A DNA stretch of 64,000 nucleotides from Thermodesulfovibrio yellowstonii DSM 11347 (GCF_000020985.1 NC_011296.1:186001-250000), one strand, 5' to 3'. Counted from the first letter of the stretch, positions 28,837 through 38,549 are shown. Numbers and translations: made by a program. Notes: generated by a model from the sequence alone, not told the origin.

Positions 28837-29371
28837 AAAAATCGGGAAAAAAGTTCTCTTTGTAACAATACTTTATGCTATTTGCATGTTGTGTTTTTCT
28901 CTTTTAATTTATCTTAATAAAACAGAGAAATCTTTAAAAGGAGATTTAGCTTTAATCAGCAAAGTAGAGCAAAAAATAAATCAAAGCATTAAAATAAATA
29001 AAAAAATTGATGCAATAAAAATTCCTGTAAATTCAGAGAATTTTTCCAATGATACAGTTCCTAAAAAATCAAAAAGGAATTCTGAAATTTTCGCTGCTCA
29101 ATATATAGATATTTTAAGAACAAGATTTCCCGAGTTTACTATAGAAATATCAAATCTTAAAAAAGACCAAAAGCAGTTGAGTTTTGATGTGAGTTTGAAG
29201 TCTGAAACTTTATGGAATAGATTTATAGATATTTTGAGTTTTCTTGAAGAAACTGACTATCCTTTTGTTTTTATTAAATCAATAACGCTATCTTCTAAAG
29301 ATAATACAATAGGGATTGATATCAAAGCTGAATTAAGGTTATTTTATCAAGAAGATGACAAGAGAGTTTAA
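28802..29371 (+). CDS. MshJ/PilO-like inner-membrane assembly protein
   Basis: 189 residues with one N-terminal membrane segment (about 18-38) and a coiled coil. A C-terminal alpha/beta domain (LSFDVSLKSETLWNRFIDILSFLEETDYPFVFIKSITL) has the pattern of PilO/GspM ferredoxin-like folds. It overlaps the preceding gene by 35 bp. PilO-type proteins pair with PilN in the alignment complex between the inner membrane and the secretin. Confidence 0.65.
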   Translation: MQFMNIQEFYNKKIGKKVLFVTILYAICMLCFSLLIYLNKTEKSLKGDLALISKVEQKINQSIKINKKIDAIKIPVNSENFSNDTVPKKSKRNSEIFAAQYIDILRTRFPEFTIEISNLKKDQKQLSFDVSLKSETLWNRFIDILSFLEETDYPFVFIKSITLSSKDNTIGIDIKAELRLFYQEDDKRV

Positions 29372-29786
29372 AATTTCGCTTATTATTTTTCTACTTTCTA
29401 CTTTAATATTTATAGTATCTTTAAAGCTTAAACCCCCTTCATTTATTACACAGACTGAAAAAACTATTGCAGAGTATCCTCTGCCTGAAATTACAATCAG
29501 AGAGAAATCGTTATTTGCTCATAATAGTTTGAATAATCCTTTTGGAATTTTAAAAACAGTGAAAATAGAAGAAGGACTTAAAGAACCTTTGAAACTAAAA
29601 GAATCTCCTTTGCCAATCCTGTCATTTATCTATGAAGGCAGATATAAATATGCTGTAATAGGAAATTCTATTGTCAGAGAGGGAGACTCTATTAATGGAT
29701 ACCAGATAAAAGGTATATTTAAAGACAAAGTTTTAATTCAAGATAAAAAGGGAGAAACAAAATGGTTAAAGCTGGAAAATTATTGA
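29355..29786 (+). CDS. MshK/PilP/GspC-like periplasmic linker protein
   Basis: 143 residues. One N-terminal membrane segment (about 7-24), a Pro-rich linker, and a small beta domain near 85-140 (FIYEGRYKYAVIGNSIVREGDSINGYQIKGIFKDKVLI). That domain has the HR/PilP pattern of proteins that connect the inner-membrane platform to the secretin N-terminal domains. It overlaps both neighbours (17 and 25 bp). Confidence 0.65.
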   Translation: MTREFKISLIIFLLSTLIFIVSLKLKPPSFITQTEKTIAEYPLPEITIREKSLFAHNSLNNPFGILKTVKIEEGLKEPLKLKESPLPILSFIYEGRYKYAVIGNSIVREGDSINGYQIKGIFKDKVLIQDKKGETKWLKLENY

Positions 29787-31378
29787 TATTGCTTCTTTTG
29801 TTTCTTCATGCATGTAGTGGCATGGAGATGAAAGGAGAGATAAAGATTCCGCATATTGAGTTTCCCAAAAAAGAAGAAGTAGCAAAAAAAGAAGTTCCAC
29901 CAGACTACAGAATAGAAACTGAAGACATAACACCACTTAAGATGAAAAGGGTTTCTGTAAATGCAAGGCAGACTCCGATGAGGGATATTTTGCTTGTCTT
30001 ATGTAAAGATGCTGGTTTAAATCTTGTTATTGAAAAAGATGTTGACCCCAATGTTCCGATAACACTTTTTTTAAGTAATGTAACACTCAAAGATGCTCTT
30101 GATGCTGTTTTTTCTTCAACTGATTATTTTTATAAAGTTGAAAGAAATATGCTTTTGGTAAAAGATACAGATACAAAAATATTTCATCTGAGCACGATTC
30201 CAATTCAACAAAACTACTCAACAGATGTGGGGGGAGATATTCTTGGCGGAGTAACAGGTCAGCTTCCTGGTAGCACAACTACAGGTAGCACAAGCACCTC
30301 AGGCACCACAGGAACCACAGTCCTTAAAGGGAATATATCAAAATCTGAAAAAACAGATGATACAGCATATAAATTCTGGGATTCAATAGAAAGAGCTCTT
30401 TCTACAATTTTTGGAACATCTGCTGCACCCAAAGCTGTTACTCAACCAGCAACCGCGGGACAGCCGGCGCAGACAGCTATTGGTCAATCCCGTGAAAGTT
30501 ATGTAATAAATAGAATGACAGGAACTATAATGGTTACCGCAACAAAGAAAAATATGAACAGAGTTCAAGAATATCTTGAAACTGTAAAAAAGGTTATGTC
30601 AAGGCAAGTTCTTATAGAAGCCAAAGTAATAGAAGTTGCCCTTTCAAAATCTTTAAAATACGGGATTGACTGGTCATTTTTAAGAGAGTGGACACATGGA
30701 ACACATACATGGAGTATTGGAGGAGCAACTTCCGGATTTACAAATGTAATAGGTTCTGGGGATCCTTATTCCAAGATTCAATTTTCATTAACAACAACAG
30801 CTATAAAGGAATTTTCATCTTTAATAAAAGCTCTTGGAGAGTTTGGAGATGTAAGAACCCTTTCAAATCCTCGTGTTAGTATAATGAATGGGCAGACATC
30901 ACTTTTTACAGTAGGAAGAAATTACTCATTTATATCAAAAGCTCAGAGCAATGTTACAACATCAGGGACAGGTTCACCAATAATAACTTATACAGTTGAA
31001 ACAAGTAATCTTCTTTCAGGTCTTATTATTGGTATAGTGCCTTATATTGATGAAAAAGGTGAAATTTCTCTAACAATTACACCAATAGTGTCAAATTTGA
31101 TAGAAATGCGATCAGCAACTTTTGGCTCTTCAGGTGCTGAAACAACAATTCAGCTGCCGAGAGTGGATTTGAGAGAACTCAGCACAACAGTTAAGGTGAA
31201 AGATGGAGAAATTATAATAATTGGTGGAATGATTAAAAAGGAAGAGAGTTTTTCGGAAAATAAAATGCCTCTTTTAGGAGATATTCCTGTGGTTGGAGAA
31301 CTTTTTAAAAGCAAAGATAAAGAAGAAACAAATACAGAGCTTGTAATACTTTTACAACCAAGGATTATTCCGCAATGA
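29762..31378 (+). CDS. mshL: Secretin of MshL/PulD type
   Basis: 538 residues. A lipoprotein signal ends LHAC. An STN-like N-terminal domain (about 65-130: VSVNARQTPMRDILLVLCKDAGLNLV) is followed by a Gly/Ser/Thr-rich low-complexity stretch (about 160-188). An N1-like domain follows, then the secretin core with VLIEAKVIEVALS, LSNPRVSIMNGQ and the C-terminal VKDGEIIIIGGMIKKEESF...VPVVGELFKSK pattern. It should form the outer-membrane channel. The single STN and N1 arrangement fits MshL better than PilQ. Confidence 0.9.
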   Translation: MVKAGKLLILLLLFLHACSGMEMKGEIKIPHIEFPKKEEVAKKEVPPDYRIETEDITPLKMKRVSVNARQTPMRDILLVLCKDAGLNLVIEKDVDPNVPITLFLSNVTLKDALDAVFSSTDYFYKVERNMLLVKDTDTKIFHLSTIPIQQNYSTDVGGDILGGVTGQLPGSTTTGSTSTSGTTGTTVLKGNISKSEKTDDTAYKFWDSIERALSTIFGTSAAPKAVTQPATAGQPAQTAIGQSRESYVINRMTGTIMVTATKKNMNRVQEYLETVKKVMSRQVLIEAKVIEVALSKSLKYGIDWSFLREWTHGTHTWSIGGATSGFTNVIGSGDPYSKIQFSLTTTAIKEFSSLIKALGEFGDVRTLSNPRVSIMNGQTSLFTVGRNYSFISKAQSNVTTSGTGSPIITYTVETSNLLSGLIIGIVPYIDEKGEISLTITPIVSNLIEMRSATFGSSGAETTIQLPRVDLRELSTTVKVKDGEIIIIGGMIKKEESFSENKMPLLGDIPVVGELFKSKDKEETNTELVILLQPRIIPQ

Positions 31379-33015
31379 GACTTGGAGACATTTTATTAGA
31401 AAAAAAGTTATTAACAGAGCAGGAACTTAATATAGCTTTAAATGTTCAGAAAATAACAGGTCAGGTTCTTGGAAAGTGTTTAACATCACTTGGATTTATT
31501 ACATCCTCAGAACTTGCAGAAGTTCTTGCAATTCAGCATGGTCTTGAATATATAAATATAAGAGAGCATCCAATTGAAATGGGACTTCTTAAAGTTTTTC
31601 CAAAAAATGTTACAGAATCAGCAAGATTCCTTCCAATTGAAGAAACAGACGGAATCATTAAAATAGCAGTTACTGAGCCAAGTAATATTGTTGCTCTTGA
31701 TAAAGTAAGAACAATAACAGGAAAGAAGGCAAAGCCTTATCTTACAGATGAAGAAGGTTTTATAGATATACTTGAGAAAGCTTACTATTTTTTAGAAAAT
31801 CCAACAGAAAAAATTATAGAAGATGCGATAAATTTGAGCTTAACAACGGGTGTAATCCCTCCTGATAGTTTTCCTCGTATTGTTGATGCTGTTTTAGCAG
31901 AAGGGATAAGAAGAGGAGCAACAGATATCCATATAAATTTAAATGCTGGTGTTGTAAGTATATTCTATAGAGTTAATGGTATTTTAGAGCCAGGTTATTT
32001 CCTCCCAAAATCAATACATACAGGATTGATATCAAGGATAAAGATTCTTTCAAGGCTTGATATAGCTGAACAGAGGCTTCCTCAGGATGGGTCATTCATC
32101 TTTACATTTATAGGTAAAAAATATGAAGTAAGAGTATCAACTATTCCAACAGTAGAAGGAGAAAGTGTTGTATTAAGAATACTTTTTGGAGGTTCAGAGG
32201 AATTTTATAGTCTTAATAAACTTGGTTTTAATCAAACTCTTTCTTCAAGCCTTAAAACGCTTATAAAAAAACCCAATGGCATAATGCTTGTAGTTGGACC
32301 AACAGGTTCTGGAAAAAGTACAACTCTTTATGCATTGATAAGGGAAATCAACAGACTTCAGAGAAGTGTTATAACAATTGAAGATCCTGTGGAATATAGA
32401 ATAAGTTTTGCAAAACAAAGTGAAGTTAATGAAAAAATCGGCTATGACTTTGCACTTGCAGGAAGAAATTTTATGAGGCATGACCCTGATATAATTCTTC
32501 TTGGCGAAATTCGTGATGAAGAAACAGCTAAGATTGCTATAAGAGCCTCAATTACAGGACATCTTGTTTTAAGTACCCTTCACACTTCTGATGCAGTAAG
32601 CTCCATTCCAAGACTTTTTGATCTTGGTGCTGATAGATTTCTTCTTAGTTCATCTTTGCTTGCAGTGCTTAGTCAGAGACTTCTGAGAGAAATATGCCCA
32701 TTCTGTAAAACTTCAAGGGATTTAAATGAAAGGGAAAAAGAAATTTTTGTTTCAGCAGGACTGCATTGTGAAAAAATCTATTATGGCACAGGCTGTAAAA
32801 TGTGCAGAAACACAGGTTTTCTTGGTAGGGTAGCAATAGGAGAGCTTATGATAATAAATGAAAAAATAAGGGACATGATTTATGAAGGAGCTTCATTTAA
32901 TGCACTCACAGAGGCTGCAAAAGAACAGGGGATGGTTCCTTTAATGATTGATGGATTAAAGAAAGTTGCAGAGGGAGTTTCAACACTTGATGAAGTTGAA
33001 AGGATTGTAGGATGA
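31375..33015 (+). CDS. mshE: GspE/PilB/MshE-family assembly ATPase
   Basis: 546 residues. An N-terminal MshEN-type domain (about 1-140: RLGDILLEKKLLTEQELNIAL) is a known fold for c-di-GMP binding in MshE. Walker A is VGPTGSGKSTTLYAL near 305, the Asp box is ITIEDPVEY, Walker B is IILLGEIRDEETA, the His box is LVLSTLHTSDA, and a tetracysteine zinc motif CPFC...CKMC lies near 440-480. It powers subunit addition. If the N-terminal domain binds c-di-GMP, the HD-GYP protein at 1.4 kb could influence it. Confidence 0.93.
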   Translation: MRLGDILLEKKLLTEQELNIALNVQKITGQVLGKCLTSLGFITSSELAEVLAIQHGLEYINIREHPIEMGLLKVFPKNVTESARFLPIEETDGIIKIAVTEPSNIVALDKVRTITGKKAKPYLTDEEGFIDILEKAYYFLENPTEKIIEDAINLSLTTGVIPPDSFPRIVDAVLAEGIRRGATDIHINLNAGVVSIFYRVNGILEPGYFLPKSIHTGLISRIKILSRLDIAEQRLPQDGSFIFTFIGKKYEVRVSTIPTVEGESVVLRILFGGSEEFYSLNKLGFNQTLSSSLKTLIKKPNGIMLVVGPTGSGKSTTLYALIREINRLQRSVITIEDPVEYRISFAKQSEVNEKIGYDFALAGRNFMRHDPDIILLGEIRDEETAKIAIRASITGHLVLSTLHTSDAVSSIPRLFDLGADRFLLSSSLLAVLSQRLLREICPFCKTSRDLNEREKEIFVSAGLHCEKIYYGTGCKMCRNTGFLGRVAIGELMIINEKIRDMIYEGASFNALTEAAKEQGMVPLMIDGLKKVAEGVSTLDEVERIVG

Positions 33016-34223
33016 GTGTTTTTATATACAAAGCAGTTAATGAACAAGGGAAAGTCTTTAAGGGCTTCATTAAAGCAGAAAACTATGGTGAGGCTGTAAA
33101 TCTTCTTGGAATGAAAAACATTTATGTGTTATCTCTTTCAAAAATCCCAGCTATTTTTACCCCCCTCATAAGTTTTTTCTCAGGCAGGATAAAAAATGTT
33201 AATTTAATTGAGTTTGCAAGAAATCTATCTATAATGCTTAAAGCAGGTATTCCTCTCACTACAGCCCTTACAGATATAGCTGAAAATATAACAAGAGAGA
33301 GGTTTAAAAGAGTCATCTCAGATATTAAAACTATGGTTGAAAAAGGAATGCCATTTAATGAGGCAATATCAATGCATAAGGAAGTTTTCCCTTCAGTGGT
33401 TCAATATCTTATAAAAATTGGTGAGGAAACAGGACGTCTTGATAAAAGTCTTGATGAAATAGCAAACTATTTTCAAAGAATTGAGGACTTAAGAGCAGCT
33501 ATAAAAAGAGCACTTATTTATCCCATATTCGCTGCAGTTGTTTCATTTGGCGCTGTTTGTTTTTGGCTTATATATGTTCTTCCGCAGATTGTAAATGCAA
33601 TGAAAGGTATGGGAATAGCAATTCCATTTATTACTCAACTTTTGATTCAGATAGGAAGCTTTTTGAAAAAATTTTTTTATCTTTTACCTCTTTTGCCTTT
33701 GATTTTTTTTCTTTCCATGCCATTAATCAAAAAAAATGAGAAACTAAAATGGATAAAAGATTTTCTTTTATTTAAATTGCCAGTAATGAAACAGATATTT
33801 TACAATAGAGCAGTTGCTTTATTTTCAGAGCAGATGAGAATACTTACAGTAACAGGAGTGCCAATTGATGTAGCGTTAGATATGACAGCAGAAGTTGTGA
33901 ACAATGAAATAATGAAAAAGGCAATAAATAATGCAAAGGAAAAGATTGTTACAGGTGAGAGAATTTCTCAGTCTCTCAAAGAACAAAGGATTTTTCCTTC
34001 AATGGTAATAAGGCTTATAGATATTGGTGAGACTTCGGGTAATCTTGATGAACAACTTGGATTCCTAAATAATTATTACACCTCAAAGCTTCAGGAATAC
34101 TCTGTAAGACTTGGTAAAATTATAGAACCTGTAATGATTTTATTTATTGGGCTTTTTTTTGCAGTAATTTTTATAAGCCTTTTAAGCCCGCTTTATGATT
34201 TAATATCAAGACTGGGGAGATAA
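33012..34223 (+). CDS. mshG: GspF/PilC/MshG inner-membrane platform protein
   Basis: 403 residues with two copies of the T2SSF domain (about 68-190 and 270-395). The marks are FARNLSIMLKAGIPLTTAL...GMPFNEAI...VQYLIKIGEETGRLD and FSEQMRILTVTGVPIDVAL...RLIDIGETSGNLDEQL. Three membrane segments are present. It is the platform turned by the ATPase. It overlaps mshE by 4 bp. Confidence 0.95.
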   Translation: MSVFIYKAVNEQGKVFKGFIKAENYGEAVNLLGMKNIYVLSLSKIPAIFTPLISFFSGRIKNVNLIEFARNLSIMLKAGIPLTTALTDIAENITRERFKRVISDIKTMVEKGMPFNEAISMHKEVFPSVVQYLIKIGEETGRLDKSLDEIANYFQRIEDLRAAIKRALIYPIFAAVVSFGAVCFWLIYVLPQIVNAMKGMGIAIPFITQLLIQIGSFLKKFFYLLPLLPLIFFLSMPLIKKNEKLKWIKDFLLFKLPVMKQIFYNRAVALFSEQMRILTVTGVPIDVALDMTAEVVNNEIMKKAINNAKEKIVTGERISQSLKEQRIFPSMVIRLIDIGETSGNLDEQLGFLNNYYTSKLQEYSVRLGKIIEPVMILFIGLFFAVIFISLLSPLYDLISRLGR

Positions 34224-34224
34224 A

Positions 34225-35049
34225 ATGGAGTATTTTGATTTCTATAAATTCAAAGAAGACCCATTCGGTATAACACCTGACCCGGATTTTTTCTATCCTT
34301 CAAAAAGTCATATTGAAGCTATTGAGTCTATCAAATATCTTATTCAGAAGGGTGAGGGATTTATGCTTATTACAGGAAATCCTGGCACAGGGAAAACTAC
34401 GCTGATAAGAAAAGTTCTAACAAATTTTAAAGAAGAAAAAATATTTCCAATTGTGATATATAACTCTTCACTCACTCCTGATGAATTACTCAGAGGAATA
34501 ATTTATAAATTGAGTAATCAGGATAAAGAGATTGATTTGAATAAGTTTCAAAATAAACTATCAATAGTTGAATTTCTTACAGAGTATTTTAAAAACAGAA
34601 AACTTTCAGGTTATAAAAATCTTCTCATAATTGATGAAGCACAGGATATGCCTGAGGAAACTCTGACAGAAATAAAACATCTTTCAAATATTGAAACAGA
34701 AAAAGAAAAACTGCTTCAGATTATTTTATTTGCTCAGCCCTATTTTGAAGATCTTCTTTTAAAATCTAAATATTCACAGATAAACCAAAGAATAAGCCTT
34801 AAGGTTAGACTATATCCTCTTGCTAAGGAAGAAGTTGATGATTATATAAAATTTAGACTTCAAAAGGCTGCTGAAACACCTGTATATTTTAAACGAGGAG
34901 CAATCAGACGTATATACAAAGCATCAAAAGGTATTCCAAGAGTTATAAATCTCATATGTTCAAGGGCTTTGATGGTTGGATATATTAAAAACTCTTATAA
35001 GATTAAAAAATCTTATGTAAAGTCAGCTCTAAAACATCTTCATCTATAA
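34225..35049 (+). CDS. ExeA/MshM-like AAA ATPase
   Basis: 274 residues. It opens with YFDFYKFKEDPFGITPDPDFFYPS, the ExeA/GspA N-terminus. Walker A is ITGNPGTGKTTLIRK near 49-61 and Walker B is LLIIDEAQDMPEE near 133. Sensor-type QRISLKVRLYPL and RGAIRRIYKASKGIPRVIN complete the domain. In type II secretion ExeA helps ExeB insert the secretin through peptidoglycan; MshM is the MSHA counterpart. No peptidoglycan-binding tail is present. It is the last gene of the operon. Confidence 0.88.
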   Translation: MEYFDFYKFKEDPFGITPDPDFFYPSKSHIEAIESIKYLIQKGEGFMLITGNPGTGKTTLIRKVLTNFKEEKIFPIVIYNSSLTPDELLRGIIYKLSNQDKEIDLNKFQNKLSIVEFLTEYFKNRKLSGYKNLLIIDEAQDMPEETLTEIKHLSNIETEKEKLLQIILFAQPYFEDLLLKSKYSQINQRISLKVRLYPLAKEEVDDYIKFRLQKAAETPVYFKRGAIRRIYKASKGIPRVINLICSRALMVGYIKNSYKIKKSYVKSALKHLHL

Positions 35050-35058
35050 GATTTGTTT

Positions 35059-35064
35059 TATAAT
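35059..35064 (+). promoter_or_regulatory. -10 box of the YkgJ-like gene
   Basis: TATAAT ends 7 nt before ATG 35072, with no ribosome binding site. The gene may have its own leaderless transcript although it follows the pilus operon by only 22 nt. Confidence 0.4.
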
Positions 35065-35071
35065 ATTTCAA

Positions 35072-35623
35072 ATGGAAAAATTTTCTTTGATTAACAAAGG
35101 AGAAATACTTCTCTGGAATAATATTGAGGAACTAAAAAAACTTGTAGATAAAGTTGATTCATTTTTTAAAAATTTTCCTGAAGTTTTTGAGGATTCCATA
35201 TCCTTATCAAGAGAGATTAAAAACATTATTTTAAAGCTTGATCCATTTATTGAGCTTTATGCAAGAAAAACTTGCCCAAAATGCTCAAATATCTGTTGTC
35301 TTAATAAAAATAGCAGATATGAATATGATGACCTTATCTACATTTTAGCCTTAAGAGAAGAATTTCCTGTACCAGATAGAAATCTTAAAGAAAAAGAGCC
35401 ATGTTATCTGCTAACTGAGAAGGGGTGTAAAATTCCAAGATATCTCAGGCCACTTAGATGTAACTGGTATTTTTGCTCTGATATTTTAAAGGAAATGGAG
35501 GCATCACCTGCCCGTGCTTTCAGAGAATTTTCAAATGCATTTAATAGAATGCTTTATTTAAGACAACATATGCTGAATTCTTTTTTCCAATCACTATCCA
35601 ATTTAAAGGGATTAGAAAACTAA
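35072..35623 (+). CDS. Cysteine-cluster protein, YkgJ-like
   Basis: 183 residues. CPKCSNICC near 69-77, then CYLLTEKGC and the block RPLRCNWYFC. The pattern recalls the YkgJ/CxxCxxCC family, thought to bind zinc or iron. In many YkgJ-like proteins RP-RC-YFC follows as here. No signal or membrane segment is seen. The role is unknown. The stop overlaps that of the UvrD-like gene by 4 bp tail to tail. Confidence 0.7.
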   Translation: MEKFSLINKGEILLWNNIEELKKLVDKVDSFFKNFPEVFEDSISLSREIKNIILKLDPFIELYARKTCPKCSNICCLNKNSRYEYDDLIYILALREEFPVPDRNLKEKEPCYLLTEKGCKIPRYLRPLRCNWYFCSDILKEMEASPARAFREFSNAFNRMLYLRQHMLNSFFQSLSNLKGLEN

Positions 35624-37284
35624 AAAAGTCCATTCTGTTTAGGAACATCTTTCTTAATTCTGACTTCTTTTATCGCTATACACTCTGATGGTATCTCTTT
35701 TATAAAAGAGGAAATAGGTAGGGATAACTTTTTACCATTGATCAATCTGTTTTTTGCATGGATTATTATTAAGTCATTCATCGCACGGGTCATTCCAACA
35801 TAAAAAAGTCTTCTTTCTTCTTCTAAGTCATAATCCGAACTAAGAGTGTAGGGAACAAGTCCTTCTTCAAAGCCTGTTATAAAAACAACAGGGAATTCAA
35901 GTCCTTTTGAAGCATGAAAAGTAAGAAGACTTACTGCATTTAGGTTTTCAGGGAAAAGGTCAAAAGATGTAAGTCCTGAGAGTTCATCAATAAATGCGTG
36001 AATTTGTTCTAAGAGTTTGCCTGTATCGTATGATTTTGAAATATTTTTTAACATTGAAACCTCTAAGTCATTAAGTCCTTCCAGTATTCCTGAAGATTCA
36101 AGAAATTCAGATAGACGTATGTCTTTTAAAATTTTTTTTGATGTATATCCCCCTGATATAAGTTCAGTAAGTTTTTTTACAATTGAAGCTATCCATGTTT
36201 CAGTATCTCTTCTGATTGTTTTTACAGGGATTCCTGCTTTAGCCAAAAAATCTTTAATAATTTTCAGTTGCCTGTTTGTTCTTGCCAGCACAGCAAAATT
36301 TGAAAATGTACATTGAGTTTCTTCTCTGTTTCCATAGGTTTCTGTGAAGTCTGATGCGCCAAGTCTTGATTTTATTTCTTTAACAATGGTTTTCCCCTCA
36401 TCATATTCATCCTCAACCTCAATCAAAGTTAATTTAGAGCCTTTTTGTCTTAAGGGTTCAATTTTCTTTGAAAATCTTTTTATGTTAGCTGTAATAAATT
36501 TATTTGAAGCATATATGATATTTGCCTGTGAACGATAGTTTAAAGATAAGTTTATCAGAGTTAAATTTTTGAAATCTTTAGGTAAATTTAGAAAAAGATC
36601 AATTTCCGAACCTCTAAATGAGTAGATGGCTTGGTCAGGATCGCCAAAAACTGATAAAGAACCTTCTTTTTTAAGAAGTTTTTTAATAATTTCATACTGG
36701 ATTTTATTGATATCCTGAAACTCATCAATAATTATATGAGAAAAAAGAGGAGGAATTATTTTTTTATTGAGTAAATGCAAGGTTTTAATCAATAGATCAT
36801 CAAAGTCAAGAAGATTTAATTCTATTTTTTTCTGTTCGTATTTTTCATAAAATTCTGTAGTTTTTTCATCAAGATTTAACCCTGTATTTTTAAATTTTGT
36901 TATTTTTTCAATAATTTTGTCTGGATTTTTATTGCTAAGAACAGAAATAATTTCTTTTTGCATTGCTCTGGTACAGATTTTAAAATATTTTTCTTTTTCA
37001 GGAAGGAACTCTCTTAAAAGTTTTATGCATAAAAGATGAAAAGTGCCTATAAAAGGCAAATCTTCTTTTTTATGCAAATTGTTTAAAACTCTCTCTCTCA
37101 TTTCAATAGCAGCTTTCTGAGTGAATGTAAGAGCAGCTATTTCTTCTGGATTTATACCACTATTTAAAAGATGGATAATTTTTGCTGTAATTGTAAGAGT
37201 TTTGCCTGTTCCAGGTCCTGCTAAAATGCATAAATATCTGTCTGAAGTTTCAACAGCTATTTTCTGATTTTTATTCAGATTCAT
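35620..37284 (-). CDS. UvrD/Rep-family superfamily 1 helicase (short)
   Basis: 554 residues, clearly shorter than typical UvrD/PcrA (about 720). The helicase motifs are complete: Q motif LNKNQKIAVE, I GPGTGKTLTI, II IIDEFQD, III FGDPDQAIYSFRG, IV NLSLNYRSQANI, V LLTFHASKGLEFPVVFI, and VI EERRLFYVGMTRA. The inserted 1B/2B domains are reduced. It is a 3'-5' translocase by family. Its ATG follows the EndoQ stop immediately, so the two form an operon and probably a repair pathway. Confidence 0.92.
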   Translation of the reverse strand: MNLNKNQKIAVETSDRYLCILAGPGTGKTLTITAKIIHLLNSGINPEEIAALTFTQKAAIEMRERVLNNLHKKEDLPFIGTFHLLCIKLLREFLPEKEKYFKICTRAMQKEIISVLSNKNPDKIIEKITKFKNTGLNLDEKTTEFYEKYEQKKIELNLLDFDDLLIKTLHLLNKKIIPPLFSHIIIDEFQDINKIQYEIIKKLLKKEGSLSVFGDPDQAIYSFRGSEIDLFLNLPKDFKNLTLINLSLNYRSQANIIYASNKFITANIKRFSKKIEPLRQKGSKLTLIEVEDEYDEGKTIVKEIKSRLGASDFTETYGNREETQCTFSNFAVLARTNRQLKIIKDFLAKAGIPVKTIRRDTETWIASIVKKLTELISGGYTSKKILKDIRLSEFLESSGILEGLNDLEVSMLKNISKSYDTGKLLEQIHAFIDELSGLTSFDLFPENLNAVSLLTFHASKGLEFPVVFITGFEEGLVPYTLSSDYDLEEERRLFYVGMTRAMNDLIIIHAKNRLINGKKLSLPISSFIKEIPSECIAIKEVRIKKDVPKQNGLF

Positions 37285-38547
37285 CTAAAAAAGAATTGTC
37301 TGTCCTTTTATTTCTGTTTCCATGTTTTCACCAAATACTCTTATTCTGCCATATTCTCCATCATATCCTGGCTCTAAAAGCACCTTTCCTAATCGCATTC
37401 TTTCAATTGCCTCAGATAGCTTTGAGTCAAATTTATCAATTTCAGATAAATTTTTATTCAGTAATATTTCATATTCACTGCCAAGTTTGATGATTGCTTT
37501 CATGTAACTATTAAATACTCCTTTGCTCTGGACTGAACAGTTATTTATTTCTGCAATAATTTCTTGCAAAGGAATTATTGACTTATATGGAACTGCCTGT
37601 GGTGGTTTAAATCCTTCTTCACGATCAGATAAAACTTCAACTCTGTGCATAACGCCTACTGTAACTTTTTTACCACAGACAGGGCAGAGGTAGTTTCTTT
37701 TGATTGTTTCCTTAGGTGAAAGCCTAATGCCACAGACTCTGTGTCCATCATAGTGATATTTACCTTCTTCAGGGAAGAACTCTACAGTACCAAGGAAGCC
37801 TTTACCTGTTTTGATAGCATTTATAATGGATTTGTAACTTAATTCTGTATCTAATATATTTGCTTCTCTTCCTATTTTTGCTGGTGAATGGGCATCAGAG
37901 TTTGAAATGAGAATAACCTTATCAAGCTTGCTTAATCGCCAGTTCATTGGAGGGTCTGAACTGAGTCCTGTTTCTATTGCATAGATATGAGGTGTTAGTT
38001 CTTCAAAACATTCTTCAAGACTGTCAAAGCCTGACTGAGAACCAAAGACTGAAAAATGAGGAGTCCATGCATGAGCAGGAATAATCATGGATTCAGGAGA
38101 AACCTCTAAGATAATCTGCATAAGCACTTTTGCATCTATTCCAAGAATTGGTCTTCCATCGGAAGTAAGGCTGCCTATTTGAGAAAGAGCATAGTTTATC
38201 TTTAAAACATCCTTTAGTGAAGGGGACAGTATCACAAGATGAATTTTCCTTAATTTGCCATTTTTTTGATAAATACAGCTTATCTCAGAAGAAAGGATAA
38301 AATATACCTCATCTTTACATGACTCTGGTACTTCAATTCTAAATTGCTTTTTTAGAGTAAAGAGTCCATTTCCTTCTTCATTAAGTTTATTTTCAATTTC
38401 TTTGAGCCATTCAGGATGTGTAAAATCACCTGTGCCGATTAATTTAATTCCCTTAATCTGAGCCCATTGTTCAATTGTTTCAAGATTCATATCCTTGCTG
38501 GTTGCACGAGAGAATTTTGAGTGAATATGAAGGTCTGCATAAAACAT
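37285..38547 (-). CDS. Endonuclease Q-family PHP protein
   Basis: 420 residues. PHP-domain metal motifs: YADLHIHSKFS at the N-terminus, GTGDFTHPEW near 40, PAHAWTPHFSVFG near 160, and SNSDAHSPAKIG near 217. A zinc-finger-like LCPVCGKKVTVGVMHR follows near 288. This is the EndoQ (TIGR00375) pattern, first studied in Thermococcales, which nicks 5' of deaminated bases (uracil, hypoxanthine, xanthine) and abasic sites. It is followed without a gap by the UvrD-like helicase. A TATAAT inside the end of plsC lies 5 nt before its ATG. Confidence 0.88.
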   Translation of the reverse strand: MFYADLHIHSKFSRATSKDMNLETIEQWAQIKGIKLIGTGDFTHPEWLKEIENKLNEEGNGLFTLKKQFRIEVPESCKDEVYFILSSEISCIYQKNGKLRKIHLVILSPSLKDVLKINYALSQIGSLTSDGRPILGIDAKVLMQIILEVSPESMIIPAHAWTPHFSVFGSQSGFDSLEECFEELTPHIYAIETGLSSDPPMNWRLSKLDKVILISNSDAHSPAKIGREANILDTELSYKSIINAIKTGKGFLGTVEFFPEEGKYHYDGHRVCGIRLSPKETIKRNYLCPVCGKKVTVGVMHRVEVLSDREEGFKPPQAVPYKSIIPLQEIIAEINNCSVQSKGVFNSYMKAIIKLGSEYEILLNKNLSEIDKFDSKLSEAIERMRLGKVLLEPGYDGEYGRIRVFGENMETEIKGQTILF

Positions 38548-38549
38548 AG

